A DNA stretch of 64,000 nucleotides from Dermatophilus congolensis (GTDB lineage Bacteria; Actinomycetota; Actinomycetes; Actinomycetales; Dermatophilaceae): assembly GCF_900187045.1 (NCBI RefSeq), contig NZ_LT906453.1, forward strand, positions 434,001 to 498,000, read 5' to 3'. The notes under the pieces were generated by a model, which saw nothing but the letters and a program-made list of their open reading frames with translations, was not told the DNA's origin and made no database searches. Positions 53,986 to 64,000 of this stretch are shown one piece after another. Position numbers and translations under genes: made by a program. The number at the start of each line of letters is the position of its first letter. Positions within the stretch are counted from its first letter, which is position 1.

Positions 53986-56654
53986 GCCTGACCTCCGTCA
54001 TCGTCCTGCATCGTGGAAGCAGCCTCCTGTGCATGAGCGGATTCGGAGTTCTCTCCTCCTTCGGTACCGATGTCGGTCCTCGGCTGGGCCGGGTCGTGCA
54101 TCGCCGCTAATGCTTCGGCGCTGTCCGTGGTGTCGCCGTCCTCGATGGCTTCGACATCGGCTTCGGCAGCGGGCTCGGGGTTACGCGCCACCGCAACGAT
54201 GGCGTCGTTTTTATCCGGCTTCGCGAACTGCACACCCATGGTGTTACGTCCAGTGCGTCGAACCTCGTCGACACGCGAGCGAACGACCTTGCCCTTTTCC
54301 ATAACGACCATGACTTCTTCATTTTCACCAACGGTCAACGCACCAACGAGGTCGCCAGCCCGTTCGCTCATCGAAGCAACTTTGACGCCTAGGCCCGCGC
54401 GACCTTTCACCGGATAGTCGGAGGCAGGTGTGCGCTTAGCAATACCGTTCTCAAACACAACAAATACGTCCGGATCCATGGCATCAGGAACTAAACACAT
54501 AGCTAGCAGTTCATCTCCGGCACGGAATTTCATACCCGTGACACCACTAGTGGCACGACCCATCGGACGAAGAGTGCTGTTGTCTCCCTTAACCCGCAAA
54601 GACTGGCCTTTGCGGGAAACGAGCAACAGGTCATCTTCATCGTGCAAAGCGGTTACCCCGATGAGCTCATCACCATCGCGTAGGTTCACGGCGATGAGGC
54701 CACCTGAACGGGGGGAGTCGTACTCGCGCAAGTAGGTTTTCTTAATCAACCCCTTACGTGTAGCCACAACCAAATACGGAGCTACCTCATAGTTCGGAAT
54801 CGCCAGCACAGCAGCAATACGTTCATCGGGCTGGAACTCGAGCAGATTCGCAACGTGCTGTCCCTTCGAATCCCGCGCACCCTCAGGCAATTCATACGCC
54901 TTGATCCGGTATACCCGGCCAAGGTTAGTGAAGAACAAGATCCAATGATGCGTTGTCGTCACAAAGAAGTGCTCAACGATGTCATCGCCTCGCAAGGTTG
55001 CTCCGCGAACCCCTTTACCACCACGTTTTTGTGATCGGTACTCATCGACTCGTGTGCGCTTGGCATAACCACCACGGGTGATGTTGACGACGACGTTTTC
55101 TTCAGGAATGAGGTCTTCCATCGAGACTTCACCGTCGTAGGGCATGATCTGCGAACGACGTTCATCGCCCCATTTCTCGACTGTCTCGGTCAGCTCCTCA
55201 GAGACGATCTGCCGCTGCCGCTCAGGCTTGGCAATGATGTCTTGGTAATCCTTGATAAGGGCGGCGAGTTCATCGTGCTCTTCAAGGATTTTTTGCCGTT
55301 CCAGGGCGGCCAAACGACGCAGCTGCATGTCAAGAATCGCGTTTGCTTGCAATTCATCAATGCTTAGTAGCCCCATCAAGCCAGTGCGGGCTTCATCAGG
55401 TGTGGACGAACGTCGGATAAGAGCGATCACCTCATCGAGCATGTCCAACGCTTTGAGCAGCGCACGCAGAATGTGCATACGCTCCTCGGCCTTACGCAGA
55501 CGGTACTTGGTACGGCGCAGGATGACATCTACCTGATGGTCGACCCAGTGCCGAACGAATGCTGAAATCGGCAGCGTACGCGGAACACCATCGACGAGTG
55601 CAAGCATGTTTGCACCGAAGTTCGTCTGTAGTTGCGTGTGCTTGTACAAGTTGTTCAGTACAACTTTGGCAACTGCATCTCGCTTCAACACGATCACCAG
55701 ACGTTGCCCGGTACGCCCGGAAGACTCATCGCGAATGTCGGCAATCCCCGACACACGCCCTTCTTTAGCTAGCTCCGCGATCTTTGTGGCCAACGTGTCC
55801 GGGTTAACCATGTATGGCAACTCGGTCACCACTAGGCATGTACGCCCTTGGATCTCTTCAACCAGCACGCGCGCCCGCATGATGATTGATCCTCGGCCTG
55901 TGCGGTAAGCGTCTTCAATTCCTTGACGCCCCATAATCAAACCGGCCGTGGGGAAATCTGGTCCCTTAATAATGGAAATACATGCTTCTAAACGTTCTTC
56001 TTTTGTTGCGTCAGGATGTGCCAGCACCCATTGGGCTGCTTCGGCAACCTCACGCAAGTTATGTGGAGGGATTAAGGTAGCCATCCCCACGGCAATTCCA
56101 TTAGACCCATTGACCAGTAGGTTCGGAATTCGTGCCGGCAAGATGTCTGGCTCTTGATTCTTGCCGTCATAGTTCGGCGAGAAGTCGACTGTATCTTCGT
56201 GGATGTCACGAACTAGCTCCATCGCCAAGGGAGCCATCCGGCATTCGGTGTATCGCGCGGCAGCAGGGCCGTCGTTACCTGCGTTACCGAAGTTTCCTTG
56301 ACCGTCAATGAGTGGATATCGCATCACCCATGACTGGGCCAAACGTGCCAATGCGTCGTAGATAGCCGAATCACCGTGTGGGTGGTATTGCCCCATCACT
56401 TCACCGACAACACGCTGACACTTGTTGTAACCGCGGTCAGGCCGGTACCCGCCATCAAACATCGCGTAAATAATCCGCCGATGTACTGGCTTGAACCCAT
56501 CTCGTACATCTGGCAGTGCGCGGCTGACGATCACGCTCATCGCGTACTCGATGTAGCTACGCTGCATCTCGGTGTTTAGGTCTACTGGCGCGACCCGGTC
56601 GTAGCCGGATCCAGCTGCCTCAACATCGACACCAGGAGGCTGTTCGTCGCTCAC
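53982..56654 (-). CDS. gyrA: DNA gyrase subunit A
   Basis: An 890-residue topoisomerase II subunit that cuts and rejoins DNA. Active-site Tyr135 is in [11 protein letters not shown]. The quinolone-determining region [14 protein letters not shown] has Ser96 and Asp100, the sensitive-type residues. GyrA-box and beta-pinwheel repeats follow, then an acidic tail of about 50 residues. GTG start with gaagga upstream, 133 bp after gyrB. Confidence 0.97.
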   Translation of the reverse strand: MSDEQPPGVDVEAAGSGYDRVAPVDLNTEMQRSYIEYAMSVIVSRALPDVRDGFKPVHRRIIYAMFDGGYRPDRGYNKCQRVVGEVMGQYHPHGDSAIYDALARLAQSWVMRYPLIDGQGNFGNAGNDGPAAARYTECRMAPLAMELVRDIHEDTVDFSPNYDGKNQEPDILPARIPNLLVNGSNGIAVGMATLIPPHNLREVAEAAQWVLAHPDATKEERLEACISIIKGPDFPTAGLIMGRQGIEDAYRTGRGSIIMRARVLVEEIQGRTCLVVTELPYMVNPDTLATKIAELAKEGRVSGIADIRDESSGRTGQRLVIVLKRDAVAKVVLNNLYKHTQLQTNFGANMLALVDGVPRTLPISAFVRHWVDHQVDVILRRTKYRLRKAEERMHILRALLKALDMLDEVIALIRRSSTPDEARTGLMGLLSIDELQANAILDMQLRRLAALERQKILEEHDELAALIKDYQDIIAKPERQRQIVSEELTETVEKWGDERRSQIMPYDGEVSMEDLIPEENVVVNITRGGYAKRTRVDEYRSQKRGGKGVRGATLRGDDIVEHFFVTTTHHWILFFTNLGRVYRIKAYELPEGARDSKGQHVANLLEFQPDERIAAVLAIPNYEVAPYLVVATRKGLIKKTYLREYDSPRSGGLIAVNLRDGDELIGVTALHDEDDLLLVSRKGQSLRVKGDNSTLRPMGRATSGVTGMKFRAGDELLAMCLVPDAMDPDVFVVFENGIAKRTPASDYPVKGRAGLGVKVASMSERAGDLVGALTVGENEEVMVVMEKGKVVRSRVDEVRRTGRNTMGVQFAKPDKNDAIVAVARNPEPAAEADVEAIEDGDTTDSAEALAAMHDPAQPRTDIGTEGGENSESAHAQEAASTMQDDDGGQA

Positions 56655-56787
56655 AACAAATCCTTCACAATCATGTTCGGGCGGAGATCGACACGATCAC
56701 CAACGGGAAAGACCAACTAACATTTGTGGGTGGAAGCGGAAAACCAACGTTGAGAGCCGATCTCTGCCTCTGCCCCTGCGGTAATCG

Positions 56788-58920
<2,133 letters not shown>

Positions 58921-59161
58921 TCAGAACAGCTGACCACGGAGAAGCACGCATGAATGCTGCCTTCTCATACATGGTCGGGTATTCAGTCTACCTTCACTCC
59001 ACAGTGAATATCGCAATGGGGCTTCCCTCAAGCCCTTGAGTCGCATTGGAACCCGAGACATGTGGGTGGGTATGTAGAAGCTCTTTGCGGAGCAGAGATC
59101 GGCTCAGGTCGCTTTACTGGGTTTTTGTGTGGGGACTTTATGGGATGACATGCCTTTTCGA

Positions 59162-59761
59162 CTAGCCGTAAGTATCTCGAGGCCCTGGCCCCCGACTACG
59201 CCTTGGTCCTCGTTTCCAGGACGGTGCGCTAGGCCCTGTTACCCGAATATTGGTGACTACCCCGTTACCTATCGCGTCATCGATGCGGGCCTGCAGTTGC
59301 GGAATCATGTAGGTCAGCTGGGTGGCCCACGCTGTTGATTCAGCGCGCACTACCAAAATTCCTTCTTCAAAACTCACCGGTACTGAATGTCGAGCAATAT
59401 CGAGTCCAGCTACCGCTGGCCAGCTCCCCATAACTGACGCTGCAGAGACATCTTTGCGCCATCCGCGTGCTTCTACTAATCGGCCGAGTTCATCACCGAG
59501 AAGCTGTGGATCTCGTCGATCGGGGCCAGCAGAGCTGGTTAGTGGCTCGCTGTTTTTTCTTCGACGTTTCCGTGGAAGCATGCCTGGCCGAAGTCCTGCT
59601 TCACGGGCTGTATTTCGTGCGCGGGCCAGAGCTGCACGCGCGGCATCATCGCGCATCGCGGAGTCTTCAGATAAATCGGATGAAGGAGATGTAGGCGCAT
59701 GTTGATATGCGCCTACATCTCTGAAAGATGAAACTTGACGAAAATATTTTTTCTCACTCAT
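59162..59761 (-). CDS. DUF721 family protein (DciA-like)
   Basis: About 199 residues. The C-terminal DUF721 domain holds WRKDVSAASVMGSWPAVAG and ILVVRAESTAWATQLTYM. DUF721/DciA proteins serve as helicase loaders or partners of DnaB in many bacteria lacking DnaC. The N-terminal 85 residues are charged and poorly conserved, including a basic RKRRRK patch. The start lies within the recF stop (ATG 59761, or 59770). Conserved between recF and gyrB in actinobacteria. Confidence 0.85.
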   Translation of the reverse strand: MSEKKYFRQVSSFRDVGAYQHAPTSPSSDLSEDSAMRDDAARAALARARNTAREAGLRPGMLPRKRRRKNSEPLTSSAGPDRRDPQLLGDELGRLVEARGWRKDVSAASVMGSWPAVAGLDIARHSVPVSFEEGILVVRAESTAWATQLTYMIPQLQARIDDAIGNGVVTNIRVTGPSAPSWKRGPRRSRGPGPRDTYG

Positions 59762-60944
59762 CTCGCACATTTCCAGCGAGAATATTAAGCGTCTTTCCTT
59801 GAAGTAGAGGAGGAAGATCTTCCTCTACTGCAGCGGTAATTAAAACTTGTTCAGCATCTTCGATCAGCTCTGCTAAACGTGCACGACGACGAGCGTCAAG
59901 CTCAGCAAAAACATCATCAAGAATCAGAACAGGATCTTCCCCGAGGTCATGGCGAAGAAGATGATACGAAGCAAGTTTCAATGCGAGAGCAAAAGACCAA
60001 GTTTCTCCGTGCGAGGCATATCCTTTTGCCGGCATCTCCCCAAGAGAAAGCTCTATTTCATCTCGATGTGGCCCAAACAGAGTTATTCCTCGAGCGAACT
60101 CAGCTTGACGAGATCCCTGCAAGGAATCAAAAAGAGCTTGTTGTAAATCTTCTATATCAGGAGTCTCGTTAGAATTAATGAGAGAAGAAACTTTGAGAGA
60201 GCACTCCGGGTCAAGACTTGTTCGATACCTAGCATGCGCAAAAAAGTTTCCTGTCTTGTCTTCAGAAACTGAAGAATAAGCGTCCTTTAATCGGGGAGAG
60301 AGGTCATGAAGAAGCCTGAGGCGCGCATACATTAGTCGCCCACCTAACCCTGCAAGCTGATCATCCCAGATAGATAATGTTGACTCAAAATACGGATCTT
60401 TTGCGTAGCTATTTTTTTTGTCACCTCCACCAGGACTTAAAGCTTTCTTCAATAAAGCATTGCGCTGCTTCAAAGCTCGAGCGTAGTCTCCTTGAACTAA
60501 CGCCCATTTAGGCTGCCGTGCAACAAGAAGCGCATCAAGAAAATCACGTCTTCCAGACGGGTCGCCTTTAATAAGTGATAGATCCTCTGGGGCAAATAAA
60601 ACGGTCCTAATAATTCCCAGAATATCCCTGGGGCGCGACATTTGAGTCCTATTAATCCCCACTTTATTTGCGCGCCCAGGAATAATATCAACCTCGACAG
60701 TGGTACTGCGCCCTCTTCTACTAACAGCTGCCCTAATGACACTATGATCTGCACCGACTCGAACAAGTGGAGCATCACTAGCCACCCTATGTGACCGCAG
60801 AGTTGCGAGGTATCCGATAGCTTCGACTAGGTTTGTTTTACCTTGACCATTGGGGCCAACAAGAAATGTGACTCCTGGCTTGAGGGAAACATCTGTAGAG
60901 ATGTAGTTTCGAAAGTCTGCAACCCATAGATGTGTGACGTGCAT
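59754..60944 (-). CDS. recF: DNA replication and repair protein RecF
   Basis: A 396-residue SMC-like ATPase that loads RecA at gaps. Walker A is LVGPNGQGKTNLVEA, the signature region is FGPHRDEIELSLG, and Walker B is DPVLILDDVFAELDARRR. The gene is clearly richer in A/T than gyrB, gyrA and most of the window. It is separated from dnaN by a perfect terminator-like hairpin, so it may have its own promoter in the 89-bp gap. Confidence 0.94.
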   Translation of the reverse strand: MHVTHLWVADFRNYISTDVSLKPGVTFLVGPNGQGKTNLVEAIGYLATLRSHRVASDAPLVRVGADHSVIRAAVSRRGRSTTVEVDIIPGRANKVGINRTQMSRPRDILGIIRTVLFAPEDLSLIKGDPSGRRDFLDALLVARQPKWALVQGDYARALKQRNALLKKALSPGGGDKKNSYAKDPYFESTLSIWDDQLAGLGGRLMYARLRLLHDLSPRLKDAYSSVSEDKTGNFFAHARYRTSLDPECSLKVSSLINSNETPDIEDLQQALFDSLQGSRQAEFARGITLFGPHRDEIELSLGEMPAKGYASHGETWSFALALKLASYHLLRHDLGEDPVLILDDVFAELDARRRARLAELIEDAEQVLITAAVEEDLPPLLQGKTLNILAGNVRDE

Positions 60945-60990
60945 AATCCACTTTCTTATGAGTTTTACTATCGGATTATTGTGATAAAAG

Positions 60991-61027
60991 TTAAATGGTG
61001 GGGAGGGATCCCCTCCCCACCATTTAA
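60991..61027 (-). terminator. Terminator-like hairpin between dnaN and recF
   Basis: A 17-bp perfect stem (60991-61007 with 61011-61027, arms ttaaatggtggggaggg) followed on the minus strand by cttttatcac. It begins 7 nt after the dnaN stop. Confidence 0.8.
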
Positions 61028-61033
61028 TAAAAA

Positions 61034-62173
61034 TTAGTTAGTAAACCGCACTGGCATGAGAACATAGCGATACGAAGAGTCGCAGTCGCCATCTGCTTCT
61101 TTTTGACCACTGAGAACTGCTGGCTTACCAGGCTGGGTGAAAGCAAGTCTGGTAAAAGGAGACGAAACAGCGTTAAGTCCATCAATAAGGTAGGTCGGAT
61201 TGAAGGCAATTTCGATGTCAGGACCAACTAACTGGCACTCAACCGCTTCGCTAGCCTGTGCATCCTCTCCCGTCCCCGCGTCGATGCTTACTTGTCCATC
61301 AACGAACCGAAGACGAACTGGCGTGTTTCGTTCTGCGACAATGGAGACGCGCTTGACAGCTTCGATAAGCACTTGAGTATCCACAATTGCTTCCGTATCG
61401 ACACTGTTAGGGAAAATCGCTGAAACTTTGGGATAGTCACCATCGAGAAGGCGACTAGTTGTGCGACGTTGCCCTGCATCAAAGCCAATAAGGCCGTCAC
61501 CTCCAGCTGCTTCCCCGAGGGCGACCGAAACCGAACCAGATGGCCCCAGAGATTTCGCTGTGTCGGAAAGCGTTCGAGCAGGAACAAGAACAACAGCGTT
61601 AATGTCCTCATCATCAGGACGCCAAGTCAGCTCACGCATGGCCAATCGATAACGGTCTGTAGCCAACAGTGTCATGCGTTCACCGTCGACCTCCATGCGA
61701 ACACCCGTAAGAATGGGAAGCGTATCTGAACGATCAGCAGCAACGCTGACCTGGGCTACTGCATGCGTGAATACATCACCCGGAATGTGACCGCTCGGCT
61801 CAGGAGATACCGGGAGCGTGGGATATTCTTCCACGGGCATTTTTAGCAAGGAAAAACGACTGGATCCGCAAGCGACAGAAACTTTATTTCCGTCAGTAGT
61901 CACATCGACGGGTTTGCCTGGAAGTGTTTTTGAAATATCTGAAAGCATTCGTCCTAAAACTAATGCTCGGCCCGGTTCATGGACATCTGCCTCAACAGTT
62001 ATACGTGCGGAAACTTCGTAATCGAACGCAGATAAAGTCAATGACCCGTCAGCGTCAGCTTCGAGAAGAATTCCGGCTAGAACCGGCGTAGGTGGACGAT
62101 TAGGCAGGCCACGAGCTACCCAAGTGACTGCCTCAGTCAGCACGTCGCGCTCCACACGGAATCTCACAGTCAC
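61034..62173 (-). CDS. dnaN: DNA polymerase III beta sliding clamp
   Basis: A 379-residue ring-forming processivity clamp with three similar domains. VRFRVERDVLTEAVTWVARGLPNRP opens domain 1, and GRMLSDISKTLPG, LPILTGVRMEVDG and the ending YRYVLMPVR are typical. GTG start at 62173; a second GTG two codons later is better spaced from the gaggag site. It separates oriC from recF. Confidence 0.96.
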   Translation of the reverse strand: MTVRFRVERDVLTEAVTWVARGLPNRPPTPVLAGILLEADADGSLTLSAFDYEVSARITVEADVHEPGRALVLGRMLSDISKTLPGKPVDVTTDGNKVSVACGSSRFSLLKMPVEEYPTLPVSPEPSGHIPGDVFTHAVAQVSVAADRSDTLPILTGVRMEVDGERMTLLATDRYRLAMRELTWRPDDEDINAVVLVPARTLSDTAKSLGPSGSVSVALGEAAGGDGLIGFDAGQRRTTSRLLDGDYPKVSAIFPNSVDTEAIVDTQVLIEAVKRVSIVAERNTPVRLRFVDGQVSIDAGTGEDAQASEAVECQLVGPDIEIAFNPTYLIDGLNAVSSPFTRLAFTQPGKPAVLSGQKEADGDCDSSYRYVLMPVRFTN

Positions 62174-62964
62174 CGCTCCTCAAACTCAACACAGCGCGTG
62201 GTGGGGCCACTCAATGAATCCACTTCGGTGGCCATGATCGTTTCGGTTTCAGGCTTTCGGCTCGAAACGGTTTGACACACCGATGCTAACCACCTTGGAG
62301 TCCTCTCCTCTCACAAAGTGACCCAAATCTTGGGATCTGACCTAACCGGGACACCTGCCTTGATGCGCTTCCGTACGTAGTCGCGCATAACTAGAGATAT
62401 AGATTCATCGTCTTAATAGGTCCTGTGGATTCTGTGGATTTCTTCTATATTGCCAGCTCAAGAGCCCTTAGGGGTTGGGGATTTCATCTGTGGATTTTTA
62501 GTGGATGAGCTATAAGCCTCTGTGGAAACTCTCACCGCATCCACAGTGCATCCACAGTCTTGTATCTATCTTTCCTCATGCAATACGCACTTCTCCCCAG
62601 AGTTACCCACTGTTTTATCCACAGGGAGAAGTAGAAAATCTTCACAAGATATCCCCAATCTTGTCCCCAGCTGTGGATGCAACGAGGCAGGTCAAGGGGT
62701 AGTTAGTTCCACAGTGGAATATGAAAACGATTACTTTCATGACTTATACACAAGTATGTGGGCAAACTGGAAAGGGCTCCTCACAGCAGGAGGTAGCGAG
62801 CCTTCAATGCCTAAAATTCGACCCAAAAAGGATGAAAAATATTTGAAGAGTCAGTGTGGTGGTATCTGTTTTCGCGCGTGTCGCTGCCTATGAGCCAGCA
62901 GGGCAAGGTGAGGGGTGGAGAGCTGATGTCAGCTCTCCACCCCTCACAGGTGAAACTAGGGAGC
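62174..62964. other. Chromosomal origin region (oriC) between dnaN and dnaA
   Basis: A 791-bp gene-free gap. A perfect DnaA box TTATCCACA is at 62615-62623. Related boxes include 62424-62432, 62433-62441 and 62489-62497 (tgtggatt type, reverse), 62537-62545 and 62548-62556 (gcatccaca), 62672-62680 (tgtggatgc) and 62744-62752 (ttatacaca). A/T-rich stretches such as 62380-62455 could be the unwinding element. Genes on the minus strand leave the origin in the replication direction. Confidence 0.88.
62908..62947 (-). terminator. dnaA terminator hairpin
   Basis: A 17-bp perfect stem (gtgaggggtggagagct with its complement, 62908-62924 and 62931-62947) with a 6-nt loop, 18 nt after the dnaA stop. 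Confidence 0.75.
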
Positions 62965-64000
62965 CTAAGTGGACTGTTGAGACCGTATGCGCGTGGTTAG
63001 TTCTGTTACCTGGTTATAGACAGAGCGTCGCTCCGCCATGAGCTGCCGGATCTTCTTGTCTGCATGCATGACAGTTGTGTGATCACGTCCACCGAACTGT
63101 TGGCCAATTTTGGGTAGGGAGAGCTCAGTCAGTTCACGGCATAGGTACATAGCAATCTGACGAGCATTGACGAGAGTGCGTGATCTAGAGGCGCTACACA
63201 GGTCGTCAATAGTGAGGTCAAAGTACCCAGCTGTTTGCGCCATGATTGTCGCAGCTGTGATCTGACTGATTTGCTGATCGGGCATGAGATCACGCAAAAC
63301 AATTTCGGCGAGCCCTAGATCTACTTCTTGCCTATTTAAACTCGCGAAAGCAGTTACGCGTATGAGTGCTCCCTCTAGTTCACGAATATTGCTAGATATC
63401 CGACTCGCAATGAATTCAAGAACTTCGTCAGGAACTTTTAGTTGTTCCTGACGTGCTTTTTTCGAAAGAATTGCGATTCGTGTTTCTAAATCTGGCGGCT
63501 GGACGTCAGTAAGTAGACCCATTTCGAATCGAGACCGCATGCGTTCTTCGAAGCCAGAGAGCTGCTTTGGTGGAACATCAGAAGTAATGACTACTTGCTT
63601 ATTGGCATTATGTAAAGTGTTAAAAGTGTGGAAAAATTCTTCCTGAGTCTGCATTTTTCCTGACAGGAACTGAATGTCATCAATAAGTAGAATGTCAGTT
63701 TCGCGATAGCGGCGTTGAAAGCTGCTAGCGCGATCATCGCGGATTGAGTTGATGAAATCATTTGTGAATTCTTCAGAGTTCACATATTTAACTCGAACCT
63801 TAGGATAGAGATTCTGCGCGTAGTGGCCTATCGCATGCAGTAGGTGTGTCTTGCCTAGGCCTGAATCACCATAGATGAAAAGCGGGTTGTAAGCTCGAGC
63901 GGGGGCCTCAGCGACAGCCACAGCGGCTGCATGGGCAAAACGGTTACTAGACCCAATCACGAATGTATCGAAGGTGTATTTAGGATTGAGGTGATCGCCA
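62965..64000 (-). CDS. dnaA: Chromosomal replication initiator DnaA (3' part, cut by window end)
   Basis: At least 345 residues of the C-terminal part are visible; the frame continues past the window edge ([17 protein letters not shown]). The AAA+ Walker [12 protein letters not shown], Walker [11 protein letters not shown] and arginine-containing RMRSRFEMG are present. Domain IV carries the DNA-binding signature [15 protein letters not shown]. It binds the DnaA boxes downstream to start replication. The missing part is the N-terminal domains I and II. Confidence 0.96.
   Translation of the reverse strand, partial: GDHLNPKYTFDTFVIGSSNRFAHAAAVAVAEAPARAYNPLFIYGDSGLGKTHLLHAIGHYAQNLYPKVRVKYVNSEEFTNDFINSIRDDRASSFQRRYRETDILLIDDIQFLSGKMQTQEEFFHTFNTLHNANKQVVITSDVPPKQLSGFEERMRSRFEMGLLTDVQPPDLETRIAILSKKARQEQLKVPDEVLEFIASRISSNIRELEGALIRVTAFASLNRQEVDLGLAEIVLRDLMPDQQISQITAATIMAQTAGYFDLTIDDLCSASRSRTLVNARQIAMYLCRELTELSLPKIGQQFGGRDHTTVMHADKKIRQLMAERRSVYNQVTELTTRIRSQQST

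Overview
The window reads as a chromosome segment from a Gram-positive actinobacterium. The order dnaA-dnaN-recF-DUF721-gyrB-gyrA-DUF3566-tRNA-Ile-DLW39-tRNA-Ala and the cassette fhaA-fhaB-pstP-rodA-pbpA-pknA-pknB-trpG-crgA are hallmarks of Actinomycetota next to the replication origin. The moderate G+C content, a pyruvate formate-lyase system (facultative anaerobe), a full urease cluster and a secreted ceramidase-family protein would fit a skin-associated member of Micrococcales such as Dermatophilaceae. That placement is inference; nothing here proves the genus. No insertion sequence, prophage, CRISPR array or rRNA gene was recognised.

Layout. 0-8 kb: a secreted glycosyl-hydrolase-like protein, a PFL module whose glycyl-radical domain is a separate gene (pfl, grcA, pflA), a secreted neutral-ceramidase-family protein and an unknown conserved protein. 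8-10.3 kb: an Aer-type PAS protein and a hotdog thioesterase. 10.3-16.7 kb: the urease operon ureABCEFGD plus a urea transporter, all on the minus strand behind an inverted-repeat operator candidate. 17-21 kb: an AGCS amino-acid symporter, a Nei-type DNA glycosylase and a LacI-type regulator. 21.2-27.4 kb: modABC, a V4R-domain protein, and an FGGY kinase overlapping a DUF4031-HD fusion. 27.4-32.3 kb: membrane-lipid genes, two GT4 glycosyltransferases around a VTT/DedA-like protein and then a cardiolipin synthase. 32.3-36.0 kb: an OpuC-type compatible-solute ABC transporter with a small acetyltransferase. 36.5 kb: tRNA-Leu.

36.8-49 kb: the growth and division cassette. Two FHA proteins, the PP2C phosphatase, a SEDS polymerase, a class B PBP and two PASTA kinases overlap by 4 bp at nearly every junction. 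They are followed by trpG/pabA, crgA, a rhomboid-like protein and a cyclophilin. 49-53 kb: a helical membrane protein, an alanine-type aminotransferase, an amidase, tRNA-Ala, a DLW-39 protein and tRNA-Ile. 53.4-64 kb: DUF3566, gyrA, gyrB, DUF721, recF, dnaN, the oriC region with DnaA boxes (about 62.4-62.75 kb) and the 3' part of dnaA, which is cut by the window end.

The most noteworthy observations are: a pyruvate formate-lyase naturally split so that its radical-bearing domain is a separate small protein; a ceramidase-family protein with Val at the usual catalytic Ser position, preceded by symmetric leader elements; a rhomboid-like protein with Gln in place of the catalytic His; an operator-like inverted repeat ahead of urease; and an unexplained 430-bp structured gap between the lacI-type gene and nei.
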